Source: Lycorma delicatula (lineage: Eukaryota; Arthropoda; Insecta; Hemiptera; Fulgoridae). From it: DNA of 64,000 nt. Positions within the stretch are counted from its first letter, which is position 1. Each line of letters opens with the position of its first letter. The stretch spans positions 83,848,103 through 83,912,102 of the forward strand of contig NC_134461.1 in NCBI RefSeq assembly GCF_047948215.1. Direction: 5' to 3'. Shown one piece after another: positions 1 through 10,302 of this stretch. Below the pieces are notes generated by a model that had not been told where the DNA came from, made no database searches, and saw only the letters and a list, made by a program, of their open reading frames with translations. Made by a program: the position numbers and the translations under genes.

Positions 1-849
1 AGTAGCAAGTCTGTATAACGGATATACTGTGTTGAAAACTGATGATCGATGCAGATATCTGTGCCGGGTTGGCATAACTGTGCAGAAATTAATTGTTGCG
101 CTTGTAGTCGTCCTAAGTACCAGCTAACGAGTCTATAAACAGTCACATCAATCAACATTAATCAAAAAATGCATTCGTGTTTATAACGCCCGCTGGCTAT
201 TACATTATGAAAACGGATTAAATCATTTGCAGTCGCTGAAGAAACAGCTTGTCTATTGAAGATTTATATCTTAAAATTTTTTTAAACCGGTGGAGATGTT
301 GACCGTTTGTAAAAAAATGAGATAGTAGTTTTACATCAATATATAACTTAGTATTTATCAGTAGAGCTGTTTTTTATGAAGGAACTATTTTTCGATTAGA
401 TATGACGTTTTAATGAAAATTCTTTTTTTCTTTAATAACCCTTTTTTTCCATTCCGTTGTTAAATGAAATTATGCGGGTGCGACATAGTGTCGTTAAAAT
501 GTGTAGTTAAGTATAAAAAAAATGTTTATTTTTATTGAGAAACAAGATAAGTGTTTCCCTTTATTACAGCCACATTGAAACCGAGCGATAAAATTAAAAA
601 TAGTACTTAAGCGACAAAGTTTTTAATGTACTTGAGAACACAAATACTTTTTTGTTGTACAATCTTAATGTTATTAAATACATTTGTACTGTAGGGAAAG
701 CAGACGAATGCGTAGTACTTTTTTTACCGGCTGTTACCTTACTTAAATCGGGAAACATTTTGTTAAGGTCAAAAACTAATGCACTTCTTGATTTTCTCTT
801 TGTTGGCGTTTTAATTAATATCTTCTGAGTTAAAGAAATAAATTAATTA
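1..849. other. AT-rich intergenic DNA, no feature recognised
   Basis: Long A/T runs on both strands and no open frame of note. I see no repeat shared with the rest of the window. Confidence 0.5.
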
Positions 850-1028
850 AATTTGTTTTTTTTTTTGTTTTTGTTTGTTTAACCTCCTGACCATCGGTAT
901 GTATTGCTTTAGAGAATGAGATAAATGATTTGTAGCGTGTGTGAAAATGCCAAGCTTGACCGAGATTTGAACCCGTGACCACCGGTTGAAAGGCCGAGAC
1001 GCTACCACTTCGCGCCACGGAGGCCGGC
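850..1028 (-). mobile_element. tRNA-derived SINE, family SINE-1
   Basis: Read on the minus strand, the element starts with a tRNA-like head: GCCGGCCTCCGTGGCGCG, an A-box-like TGGCGCGaAGTGG, then a decayed B box in the GGTTCAAATCTCGG region. The tail runs through GTGTGTGAAAATGCC homologues and CTAAAGCAATACATACCGATGG to GGAGGTTAAAC, ending in an A-rich tract (poly-T on the plus strand). Such heads carry an internal RNA polymerase III promoter, and the copy is moved by a LINE. It matches the copies at 12.7, 17.8, 22.4, 41.4, 54.8 and 55.4 kb. No clear target duplication is visible, so this is probably an old copy. Confidence 0.85.
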
Positions 1029-1433
1029 AAATCTGTGGGTTACTATATCTTACATGTATATTAGCATGCGGGCGGGTTTGGCCTACGTTGGCATTGTGCT
1101 GAATTTAACTTTTACTTCGGTTAGATAAATTAATTATTATGGTCGTACTACTTATAGAAATTCACAAAAAAAATAAATTTTACAATGACTTGTTAAACTA
1201 GTTGTGCCAAAGTAATCTGTGCTATGAGGTAACGTAAAAGACAGAAAAGATGAATATTTTAGGGCCTATTTGATCAAAAAAAATTCAATATTCCCCCAGT
1301 GAACACACTCACAAGTGCGCACGCTATATACAAAATTTTAAAACTTTAGAATACAATTATGTAAACAAGAGATAAATATTAAAAAACACGACTACTGAAA
1401 AATAACATTCCTGATAAACATTGATGTTTAATG
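1029..1433. other. intergenic, nothing recognised
   Basis: AT-rich single-copy-looking DNA between the SINE and the inverted repeat. Confidence 0.5.
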
Positions 1434-1546
1434 TAGGATAATTAAAGAGCGCCTAGTGACAATTTAGTATATAGTTTATTATTTAAATAAATTTTAAAAA
1501 ATAAACTATATACTAAATTGTCACTAGGCGCTCTTTAATTATCCTA
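1434..1546. repeat. 47-bp perfect inverted repeat (minimal MITE-like palindrome)
   Basis: The left arm at 1434-1480 and right arm at 1500-1546 are exact reverse complements over 47 bases, separated by a 19-base AT loop (1481-1499). Each arm begins or ends with TAGGATAATTAAAGAGCGCC or its complement, so the structure is flanked by TA on both sides. This is the shape of a TA-targeting foldback MITE reduced to its ends. Perfect identity over 94 paired bases suggests recent formation or gene conversion. It could instead be a replication-fold artefact, or an assembly artefact next to the (TA)n tract. Confidence 0.9.
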
Positions 1547-1584
1547 TATATATATATATATATATATATACGGAATGTCATAGG

Positions 1585-1627
<43 letters not shown>
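1547..1627. repeat. (TA)n-(CT)n-(TA)n microsatellite inside an inverted repeat
   Basis: A (TA)n run is followed by GGAATGTCATAGGCT (1572-1586), a (CT)n run, a second (TA)n run, and then AGCCTATGACATTCC (1627-1641). The two 15-base blocks are exact reverse complements, so the microsatellites form the loop of a second hairpin immediately after the 47-bp palindrome. Confidence 0.9.
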
Positions 1628-1705
1628 GCCTATGACATTCCCGGTAGCGTAAGGATTCCAACGCGGGATCATACATCTAAATCGGTTCAGCTGTTGGTAC
1701 GTTGG
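1627..1705 (+). repeat. Dispersed repeat fragment, copy 1
   Basis: The stretch from CTATGACATTCCCGGTAGCG through AAATCGGTTCAGCTGTTG recurs at 2218-2295 with few changes. Both copies follow a TA-rich tract. The AAATCGGTTCAGC phrase is typical of short insect nonautonomous repeats, but I cannot name the family. Confidence 0.75.
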
Positions 1706-2069
1706 AACATACATACACCCTAAGTACATTACAGTCTTATAATAAATTTGACATTGGGAAATCGTCTAATAAATTCATAAGAATTTTTGTTATGTTTGTT
1801 TTAATAAAAGTTGATTTTTTTTTTGTTGATCGTAAACTTTATGGAATCAGTTTTCTCAGAATAAAATGTTTGACACGTTTTGATAATAAAATTTACGCAT
1901 TTATTAGTCGTTTAATAAAGTTATTCCAGTTCAAACATAAAACCAGTTTCTTCGTCACCGAATTTTTCCCGCTGAAATGCAGTTGTGGGACCTGCTTTAA
2001 TTGATTTTCAGGCCAAAAATCATAAGAAACCATTACGTTTATTCGTAATATACTGAATTTCACTGGGGA

Positions 2070-2165
2070 AACTGAAATCCGCGCGAAATTTTTCGCTAAC
2101 AGTATTTCGATAACAAAGCGTTTTCGTTATATTTCTCTGAATATTTTTCCTTATTTCAAGCTCTA
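2070..2165 (+). repeat. Repeat G fragment
   Basis: GAAATCCGCGCGAAATTTTT and the following AACAAAGCGTTTTCG match the 3' half of the G copies at 17915-18245 and 48310-48655, where GAAATCCG is likewise followed by GAAATTTTTCG and AAGCGTTTC. Only the core is preserved. Confidence 0.6.
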
Positions 2166-2217
2166 GAATCAGTTTCTAGATTATTTCCCTTTCTTTTTGA
2201 ACCATCTGCATCTATAT

Positions 2218-2295
2218 ATAGACTATGACATTGCCGGTAACGTAAGGATTCCAACGCGGAATCATACATCTAAATCGGTTCAGCCGTTGACCAAA
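2218..2295 (+). repeat. Dispersed repeat fragment, copy 2
   Basis: Close copy of 1627-1705, preceded by a short TATATATA tract and followed by A-rich sequence. Confidence 0.75.
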
Positions 2296-2598
2296 AAAAA
2301 CGGTGGAACAAAAAAATAAAAATATATACATACTCTTAATGTATTACACTCCTTTTTGGGCAGTCGTGTAATAAATCAATTTAAAATCTATTTGAATTTT
2401 CTTAAATGTTAATTAACATTTAAGTTTGTACCTTACTAACTTTTGATTATATAATTTATTTTATTTATTTCATTAAAAATTTCAAACTATTGTAGTATTA
2501 ATTAACAAATGAAATATAAAGTCTGTTAGATAATAATATTTGTAATGTAAATCTACTGCAGTTAGAATCTATTTCTGACCGACCGAAGCGAGATTCCT

Positions 2599-2879
2599 TA
2601 TTTTTCCTGTTTAGCCTGCGGGAATTACCGTTCAGGTATTACTTCAAAGGATGATATGTATGAGTGTAAATGAAGTGTAGTCTCGTACAGTCTCAGTTTG
2701 ATCATTCCTGAGATGTGTGATTAATTGAAACCAACCACCAAAGAACATCGGTATCCACGATCTAGTATTCAAATCCGTATAAAATTACTGCCTTTACTAA
2801 GTCTTGAACACTGCAATTCTTGAAATCAAATCAGCTGATTTGGGAAGACGCGTTCACGACTAGACCAACCCAGTGGGTA
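2599..2879 (-). mobile_element. tRNA-derived SINE, family SINE-2, with target duplication
   Basis: On the minus strand the element begins ACCCACTGGGTTGGTCTAG (A box TGGTCTAGT), passes an imperfect palindrome ending CTGATTTG, and continues through the family-specific body GGATACCGATGTTCTTTGG to the tail TACCTGAACGGTAATTCC and GCTAAACAGG. A target duplication flanks it: ACCGAAGCGAGATTCCT at 2582-2598 and ACCGAAGGGAGATCCT at 2880-2895. This is expected for LINE-mediated target-primed insertion. The B-box region (GTTCAAGACTTAG) is decayed. Confidence 0.92.
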
Positions 2880-2895
2880 ACCGAAGGGAGATCCT

Positions 2896-4162
2896 ACTTT
2901 AACTTAAGTGTTTGTTTGACATTCGTGTATTTGTATATACGTTTGCGAAGCAAATACTTCTCGTTTAAAAAACACTTTATAAAATTTTACGATAAAGTTC
3001 TTCGTTATTAGGCGCAACGCACTATGTGTAATGAGTTTTCATAAGATTTACACTTTCAAATACCGGCTAGTCACGGGTGATGGTGTGGTGCTGAGGAGGG
3101 GTTGTTTCCATCACCAAGCCGCAATCACTCATACATCTACCCTACGCCTGATATTACCCATCAATTCTAGATTGTTTTTCAGCGGCTACGCATTAGATAA
3201 TTAGTAATTAGATAATTACTTTATAAGTCATCTTTAAGCGTAATTTTTTTTTCCCGAGTTCGTTAAACTATTGTGAATTATTTTTTTCTTTGTATATTTT
3301 TAAATTCTTAATGATTTACTATAATGTGTGTCTTCGGACTTCTTATTTTAAAATAAATAAATAAAATAGATAGAATATAGTGGATTAATTAACTGTTAAT
3401 AATTTCCTGTGATCATGGAAAGTGTGCTTTCCATACTTTTGGTACTGATTAATGAAACCTTTCACAATCAATTTCGGTCTGTTGACAGTTCCGTTTTGTA
3501 TTTCTGTTATAATGTATTTCGATAATTGCTTGTGTTATTTTAAAAAAAAAAATTATGTTTTTTTAGAAAAAGCTTAATAAAAACAACCAGCAATTATAAT
3601 AAAATAAACTCCAAATTCAGAAAAAAAACCATAAATAAATCCAACATAATTTAAAACTTAAAAATAATTTTTTTAAAACTTAATAAAAAATACATCCAAA
3701 ATTGGATTTTTAAAAAAAATTATTCTTTTATCTTTTAATGTTTCAAAAAATCAACTGAGAATATTTGTTTATTAGTTTTCTTCTAATTGAGGCGTTTTCC
3801 GGATGTTAACAATTGTCAGCCATTATCATAACAGCGGAGGGTAATACAATCCTCAACTAAAGATAGCTGTTGCGTAAATGTTTACTGGTTTTTTAAAATT
3901 ATATTTTCATATTACTATAATTATATTAAATTATTGTATTTTAATTATAGATCGAATTATATTATTACTTTTAGAAACGTTTATTTTTGTTTCCAGATGT
4001 GTTTATTTGGGTAAAATTTATTTTATCGCTGAGATTAAACTAAATTTTTTTAAAGTAATTTTTATTCTGATAATCAAAAAATATTAAAATTTGAGATGCT
4101 TTTTAACTAAATTTGAGAATTTTTTACAGTACTTTTTAAAGCAACATTATACAATAATTCAA
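2896..4162. other. AT-rich intergenic DNA
   Basis: Poly-A and poly-T runs, with no repeat or coding signal I can support. A 69-codon AT-coded frame at 3878-4087 is hydrophobic only because of its base composition. Confidence 0.5.
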
Positions 4163-4345
4163 CTTTCCTGGCATCATAGCTCTGCTGCAAGAAGGAAAGT
4201 ATGTTAATCGGTCAAAACATGGGATATAGATTTTTTTGCATTTTTTGCGTGTCACGACCCAGGGATCCCAAAAAACAAAAAAAGAAAAGGATAATGTCCG
4301 TACTTACGTATGTACGTGTGTTAGCAATTTTCTCAAAATCTTTGC
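4163..4345 (+). repeat. Hairpin-headed repeat family D, copy 1
   Basis: It starts with ACTTTCCTGGCATCATAGCT followed by AAGGAAAGTATG, whose ends ACTTTCCT and AGGAAAGT form a stem. Then come GTTAATCGGTCAAAACATGG and a CCCAGGGATCCCAAAAA block, then a CTTACGTATGTACGTGTG block. The same order occurs in reverse at 14040-14222 and 60535-60716. The 3' limit is uncertain. Confidence 0.75.
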
Positions 4346-5499
4346 AAACATCCTCACTTTATATTACAAATTTAGCCTCAAATTCGTCGTCTTTTCAAAC
4401 AAAAAAGAAAAATATTTTTATTTATTACATATTTTTAGTAGTTTTTTAAAATGTTTTTCTAAGTATAATAGTAATGCAAGTGGCTAAAAAACAAAAAAAA
4501 TACTTTGGAAGTAATTTTACTTTGGTGAAGGGAGCCGATCAGTTTAAAAATAAGATTTTTTGAATTTTTTTAACTTCTTTCACCTTTCATTATTTTTTGC
4601 TGCATAAAAATAAGTAATCAATGCCAGCAAAGTATAACAACTTTGTGTTCAACTCTTTTATTAGAAAAGTAAGTTAAAATATTCCCCTGTCGATGAATCA
4701 AAATTTTAAGCTAAATAGAATGAACGGCATAGTTCAACAACTTCTTTGCCAGATTTAAGTGTATAAAAACAATAAAAAAAATATTTTTTTAGAAATTATA
4801 ATGCACATTGATATACATGGAACTGTAAATAAATCTAGTATAAAAAAGCTTTGCGATATAGTTTATTTTTTATTACGTATATCTATACTATTTTATAAAG
4901 AGGAAGAGGGTTTTTGTTTGTTCTGGATAAACAAAAACTATTCGATCAATCGCAACCAAGTTTTTAGTAATATTTCTTGGCAGAGAAGGTTTTTGGATAT
5001 ATTTCATTTCGGAAAAAAATCAGAGATTTGCCGGTTGAAGCACAAACTGTATTGAATGAAATTAATGAACTGTGAACAATAAGTCTCTATTACTGTGTGA
5101 GCTGGGTTTGAACAGAATTATTCGAATCAATCGAATGAATAGTATAACAAAAATTATAGAATTAAATTTACGTTAAATAAAATAATATTAAAAAGATTTT
5201 AAAAATTTCTGTTTTTAACAATAATGGACTTCCCGTGGGGTGTACGTGTGAGGCTAGAGTGGTGAGGTATGCGAGCACCACGTGAGAGGCTGGAGCAATT
5301 AGCACCATCAACTGTTAACAGATGGGGTGGGACACCGTTGTGGGAGGTGCGATGGGGTGCTCTTATAATATATCCCTGCGAACAATCGTCCGATTTTCAA
5401 AATTCAAACGGGGTATTTGTTAGTAAGTTGAAGGCTAACTTTTGCACCCATCAGATATATTCTCATTCTAACAGATCAGGGTTATTCGAAAATGTGTTT
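4346..5499. other. intergenic; G-rich patch at about 5225-5365
   Basis: Mostly AT-rich. A roughly 140-bp patch with several GGTG/GGGGTG words stands out in composition, but I recognise neither a gene nor a repeat in it. Confidence 0.45.
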
Positions 5500-5985
5500 A
5501 TATATTTATATATATATATATAAAGCTTATCTGTTTGTTTGTAATCGCATCACTCGGGAACCAACGGACCGATTATTTTCAAATTTGCAGAATATATCCG
5601 TGTTATCCAAGGGAAGGTTTTAAGCCGTCGACCGAGGCCCTAGCTCCGTTGAAGGTTACGATATTAAAAATATTCATTATTTCTTCGCCACCAAGGAGGT
5701 TGAAGTTGTGAAAGATATTCATTAAGGAAAAAATAAATTAATTCTTTTACTTCATTGTTATATTTCTGCCACCGTGGCAAAGAAATAAGTTATGAATATT
5801 TCGTCGTCAAAGGGCGTGTACTTTAGTTACCATAGTTACTGTTATTCTATCTTTTGTAATTTAGCTCTTTTTCAAGTTTCTATGAAGTCTGAACACTATA
5901 ATTATTATTTATCAGTATTATTGTTAACAACAATGACGATAACGTACAGTATGGAGGCGATCGAAGCAAGCTCTGCGGGTTTCCA
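5500..5985 (+). repeat. Repeat F (Helitron-like nonautonomous element), copy 1
   Basis: A TATATA start leads into AAAGCTTATCTGTTTGTTTG and GGGAACCAACGGACCGATT, then AAGGTTTTAAGCCGTCGAC and ATATTAAAAATATTCATT. The minus strand of 42698-43030 carries the same series. The far end, GGCGATCGAAGCAAGCTCT, corresponds to the GGCGAACGAAGCGAGCTCT just inside the 3' end of copy 2. A TA-rich 5' end and a GCGA-rich 3' end suit an insect Helitron derivative; this is an inference. Confidence 0.55.
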
Positions 5986-6344
5986 GGGTGCCGTTCCCCC
6001 TGGCAAATTGGGAATGATTAGCGAAAAGAGATCTGTGGCCAGATTTAGTATGTCATTGTTTAATCAAAATATATCGTTTAAAAATGAACTACCTATTTTA
6101 TTTTACTATATAAGATAGGTCAGCACCATAAAATTACAAATACCAAGAAATTGTTGAAGTGAAATCCGATTTGAGAAAAAAAGGTACGGTAGGTAGAAAG
6201 GTTTTTCTACCTGCCGTTGGTATAAAAACTAATAATAAAATGTTATACTATATACAGATGCACCGTGAAGGGCAGCCATCAAAGAAGTGGATGAAGAGCT
6301 TCTCCTAACTATCCTATAAAACTTAGAATTAAATTAAATCAAAT
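5986..6344. other. intergenic with a short hairpin
   Basis: AT-rich. GGTAGAAAGGTTTTTCTACC at about 6194-6213 folds on itself. No gene seen. Confidence 0.4.
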
Positions 6345-6740
6345 CAGCAATTGCGACTCCCTCCGGAGAAGGGGGCGCATTGCTCCCTCCAAACAGTTAG
6401 TGCCCCGTTGTGGTGTATTCCTGCTAGCCTATTAAGCGTTAGCACCGAAAGGACTTTAGTGGGCGGTCTGAAGGGGAATTATGTCGGGAGGACAGGTTTC
6501 ATAAGCCTAGCCTCCCGCGGTCGGATCATAAAATGGTTTCGAGAACGCTGGTAAAAACGGATTGGAATGCTATTAAATCCGTCCTTAAAATTTAAAATAT
6601 TAAAACTTAAAATTTAGACCCGTCATTAAAAATAAACCCTTAAAAACACGCCCGATTCTAGAATCATCCAGCAGCAAGGGACACTGTCCAGGTTCTGCGA
6701 TTTGTAGGGAGAATTTGTGAAACTCCCGCCAACTTTGCAT
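6345..6740. other. GC-richer island, possible inserted retroelement fragment
   Basis: GC content jumps sharply at 6350-6560 (ACTCCCTCCGGAGAAGGGGG and CTAGCCTCCCGCGGTCGG) and falls back by 6750. A 67-codon open frame at 6351-6554 lies inside it but has no motif I recognise. The sequence looks foreign to its surroundings, like a retrotransposon untranslated region, but no reverse transcriptase motif is present, so I leave it unclassified. Confidence 0.4.
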
Positions 6741-8095
6741 TCCATTCCATTATACTATATTTAAAATCCAGTCAAACCAATTTCATCAGCGGCTTTGCAG
6801 ACATGTCAGGTGGAACTTGTTGTTAGACCAAAAATAAGTTTTATTGTATTTTATTTTATCTTTACCTTTTTATAATTTTTTTCATTTAAAATATTTTATT
6901 ATTGGATTATTTTTTATTCAATTCTTTTTCTATGTTTAATAATTTTGTTAACCTTGTTAATTATTTGTGTACGCAAGGTATGAAAGCACGTTTTCATAAA
7001 TGAAAAACTTTTATTTAAAAGAAAAACCTATAAAAAACTTTAGGTTTTAAATGATAACCTTTTTGATAAAAGGTTTAAAAATATTTTTTAAACCTAACTT
7101 ATCTATTTTCTTTTTAAAAAAAAAAATTTTAAATAGTGCTTTTGTAGCTTAAGGTACTCCAAAACTAACGTATCATAAAACTTAGTTGTTTTTCATTCTT
7201 TTGTCCAGTTTTATATATTTAGTTTCTCTTTTTTCCCTCCGGTTTACGTAACTACAAAATTTTCAATTCATTGTAATGTCGCCCAGCATTCAATTAAAAA
7301 ATTTTAATGTCTTGAAAAATATTACTTTTATATACTCTTATTTTTTCGGTGTTATTGCAGATAATTGTTCCACATTTACACCTGAATATTTGGATTTTCT
7401 ATAAAATAGTTAAAAGGATTTATTTAAATTTTTTGTTTTGAAAGCGTCAGCCATTACAATGAGTCACTACATAGTCAGTTAAATAAGGAATTAAATAAGC
7501 ACCGGTTTTATACATTATATCATTAAATCCTGTTTTTATTTCCTTCACTACAGTCAGTAACAATTTCCTTCTACAGGATTTCTTATGGTGTAAATTAAAA
7601 ATCACTTCTTGAAATTTGCAATTCCTGGAAAACATTTCTTTGTCGCTTTTATTATTTTTATAATTACTAATGCGCACGTTATTTTCCTTATTAATGTATA
7701 TAATACAAGTTACATATAAATTGAATGCAACGTAGCCATTACTTAAAGCCATTAATTACTTAATTAAATTTTCTCCGAAAATTTAATTTGTTCTGTGATT
7801 TTGAAAAAATTTCAGAATTTCCGTAATGTAATATATAATTTTAGGATGTTTGTTCTTAGAATATGAAAAATTGTAATTAATTATATAAGTATTCTGCTAT
7901 TGACTGGAGAAATCAATAAACTAATATATTTTTAAAAACTCATTGTTTTGCTCAGAAAGAACTACCTCTGATATATCAATTTATACTGTCATTCTTTTTT
8001 TCTTCTGGCTTTGGCGTATTCTCCTTAAAAGCGAATTTACTATCGTACTTGCCCTGATATTAATGATGCTTATTGTAAACTCATTCCTTATGGTG
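6741..8095. other. AT-rich intergenic DNA
   Basis: No repeat recognised. A 101-codon frame on the minus strand (7447-7752) has a mixed sequence without motifs and no matching signals around it; I regard it as chance. Confidence 0.45.
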
Positions 8096-8110
8096 AACAT
8101 ATGTAATGCT

Positions 8111-8305
8111 TTCTTTCTTTTTCCTGTTTAGCCTCCGGTAACTACCGTTTAGATAATTCTTCAGAGGATGAATGAGGATGATATGTATGAGTGTAAATGA
8201 AGTGTAGTCTTGTACATTCTCAGTTTGACCATTCCTGAGATGTGCGGTTAATTGAAACCCAACCACCAAAGAACACCGGTATCCACGATCTAGTATTGTT
8301 GTTAT
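8111..8305 (-). mobile_element. 5'-truncated SINE-2 with perfect 15-bp target duplication
   Basis: The minus-strand copy keeps the family tail and body (from the GATACCGGTGTTCTTTGGTG region to GCTAAACAGG) but has lost the whole tRNA-like head. AACATATGTAATGCT lies immediately on both sides (8096-8110 and 8306-8320) with no mismatch. 5' truncation with an intact duplication shows that reverse transcription stopped early during target-primed insertion. Without the promoter the copy cannot be transcribed from its own head. Confidence 0.93.
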
Positions 8306-8320
8306 AACATATGTAATGCT

Positions 8321-8834
8321 GAATATCGCTTACATTCCAGAGATGTTGACATATGCTAATATTTAACCCTATATTGGCCTCAGTAAAGAAACTCAAAAGG
8401 AAACCATTTCCCTCATCTACGAGTATTTCGTAGTAAACTTGTCATGTTATGTTTGTCTACTCCATTTCGATCGATTGTTGTCTTGTGTCAGGTCACGTAC
8501 AACTATTGCGATTATGGCAGTTGGTTTACATGCATATTTGTTAGTAAATAGAAATCCGTGGATATAAGCAAACGTTATAAGCATGTACAAATAAAATTCT
8601 ACGCTAACGGTTAATGAAATAAATTGAATATCTAGATTACGCTTTAAAAGTCATCCATGAATTTTAATTAAAATTTTAACCTAGATGGTTATTTTGATTA
8701 ATAGACTACGGGAAAAAATATATACGATCGGTAAATTTAATTAATTGGTGAATTTGATTAATCCCCTCTAACGTTGGAGAAAAAAAAAATAATTTGTATA
8801 TATAAGGTTAATTAAACTAGGCTAGCAATCGTAG
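8321..8834. other. intergenic, nothing recognised
   Basis: AT-rich DNA with no shared repeat that I can see. Confidence 0.45.
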
Positions 8835-9066
8835 GTTATGTTTGGTTTTTTCTCTTTTTCCTCTCCCCCTGGCCGGATCCTGCAGTTAACTATTACACAG
8901 CCCAAGGGAGTGTCCTTTACTCTAACGGGCCTCCACGTCTCGGCCCGCCAGTCGGATCTCACTTTGCTTCCGCCTCAAACCCCCAAAGTAGGATCCACCA
9001 GGTCCGGCTATGCCGTCCCTGGGACCCCACTCCGCTCTCGGAGTGGGGACCCAGATTATATTTGGT
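8835..9066 (+). other. GC-rich island with strong stem-loop
   Basis: GC content is high in an AT-rich region, with many CCTCC/GGCC words. At 9021-9052 a stem with CCCCACTCCG against CGGAGTGGGG (10 perfect pairs, 14 with one mismatch) encloses the loop CTCT. A 97-codon plus-strand frame (8838-9131) runs through it into the SINE behind and has no recognisable domain. It may be a fragment of a retroelement end; it lies directly upstream of a SINE-2. Confidence 0.45.
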
Positions 9067-9388
9067 TAGGTTATCATAATGTAACTCACCGGGTTGGTCT
9101 AGTGGTGAGCACGTCTTCGAAAATCTGCTGATTTGGAAGTCGAGAGTTCCAGCTTTCAAGTTCAAGAGAGTAGTAAAGGCAGTTCATTTTACACGGATTT
9201 TATTACTAGATCGTGAATACCGGTGTTTTTTAGTGGTTGGGTTTCAATTAACCACACATCATACAAATGGTATACCTGAGAATGTACAAGACTACACTTC
9301 TCTTACACTTATACATATCATCCTCATTCATCCTTTGAAGTAATATCTGACGGTAGTTCCCCGAGGCTAGACAGGAAAAAAGGAAAGT
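9067..9388 (+). mobile_element. SINE-2 copy with a 5' extension
   Basis: The head ACTCACCGGGTTGGTCTAGT is followed by the body and the tail AGTAATATCTGACGGTAG, then GAGGCTAGACAGG and an A-rich end. The preceding GGTTAGGTTATCATAATGTA is also found just before the SINE-2 at 15188 but not before other copies. ATAATGTAACC after the tail (about 9390-9400) may be a target duplication of ATAATGTAACTC. A 15-base insertion disturbs the B-box region. Confidence 0.88.
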
Positions 9389-9755
9389 TATAATGTAACC
9401 AAACGTAATCTACGCTCTCTTCACTCGCTAACCTCGTTTAATTAATAGTAATGTTTTGATTATTTAAATTATAAATTCATTAATTACTGCTTATAGTCGA
9501 TTTTTTATTTTAATATATAAAATATGTTAATATGGAGAATATGTAAAATGACTGGTGTATTTAATAAATTGCTACATATGTATTAAATTCTCCAACTATG
9601 GAGGCGATTAATCAAATTAACCGGTAATTTTGCATAATCACCGGATTAATAAAATTTACCGTAATATACATAAAATAATATGTTCGTGAGTCATTCTTAA
9701 TCATGCCCAGAAAAAACTACTGAAGATAAATTGATGAAAATTTGTATATACGTTC
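9389..9755. other. AT-rich intergenic DNA
   Basis: Nothing recognised. Confidence 0.4.
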
Positions 9756-9779
9756 TTCTAACGGTGTAAGTGTACACTA

Positions 9780-10130
9780 AAAAAATGAGTTTTTAAAATT
9801 CCGATTTTAAAGGATTAAAATGGAGTAACAATGAAATTTATTATTTTTCTAATTTCTTTATAACAAATGAAGATATCAAATAGATTTTTGGTTGTCTAAT
9901 CTTCATTTGATTATCTAAAAACCAATTTCTAGATTTTTGAAATTCCAAGTTTAAAGGGTTAAAATGGTTTTTTGATTTTTTTTTTTTGAAACGCAACTAT
10001 TTTTTGAATTTGTCGGTTACAAATGAAGATATCAACTTGATTTTTGGTTTGTGTAATCTTCATATGAATATATAAAAACACTATTTCTAGATTTCTTGAA
10101 AGTTGTGAAGAAAGGTAAAAATATTTTGAA
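9780..10130. repeat. Degenerate tandem repeat, period about 145-155 bp
   Basis: AAATTCCGATTTTAAAGGAT near 9797 recurs as GAAATTCCAAGTTTAAAGGG near 9939. ACAAATGAAGATATCAA near 9863 recurs near 10019. ATTTCTAGATTT recurs near 9927 and 10083. The order and spacing fit two full units and part of a third. Confidence 0.6.
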
Positions 10131-10302
10131 CAACGGCTGCAAATTTTCCTTTTTTGCAACTATACTAAACGAGATATTCACTAGATTGGAACTTGCAAGT
10201 GCTTTACAGATAAATATCTAAAAATTGTTTGCGGTTTTTTTTTAGTTTCGTTTTTTGTCGGCGTACTCAACCAACACAGCACAGCCACTATTACTGTATG
10301 TG

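Noticed and set aside
7447..7752. 101-codon minus-strand frame as a gene
   Set aside because: No domain, no supporting signals, and AT-biased residue use; chance is sufficient.
8838..9131. 97-codon frame as a gene
   Set aside because: It crosses from the GC island into a SINE-2 and shows no motif.
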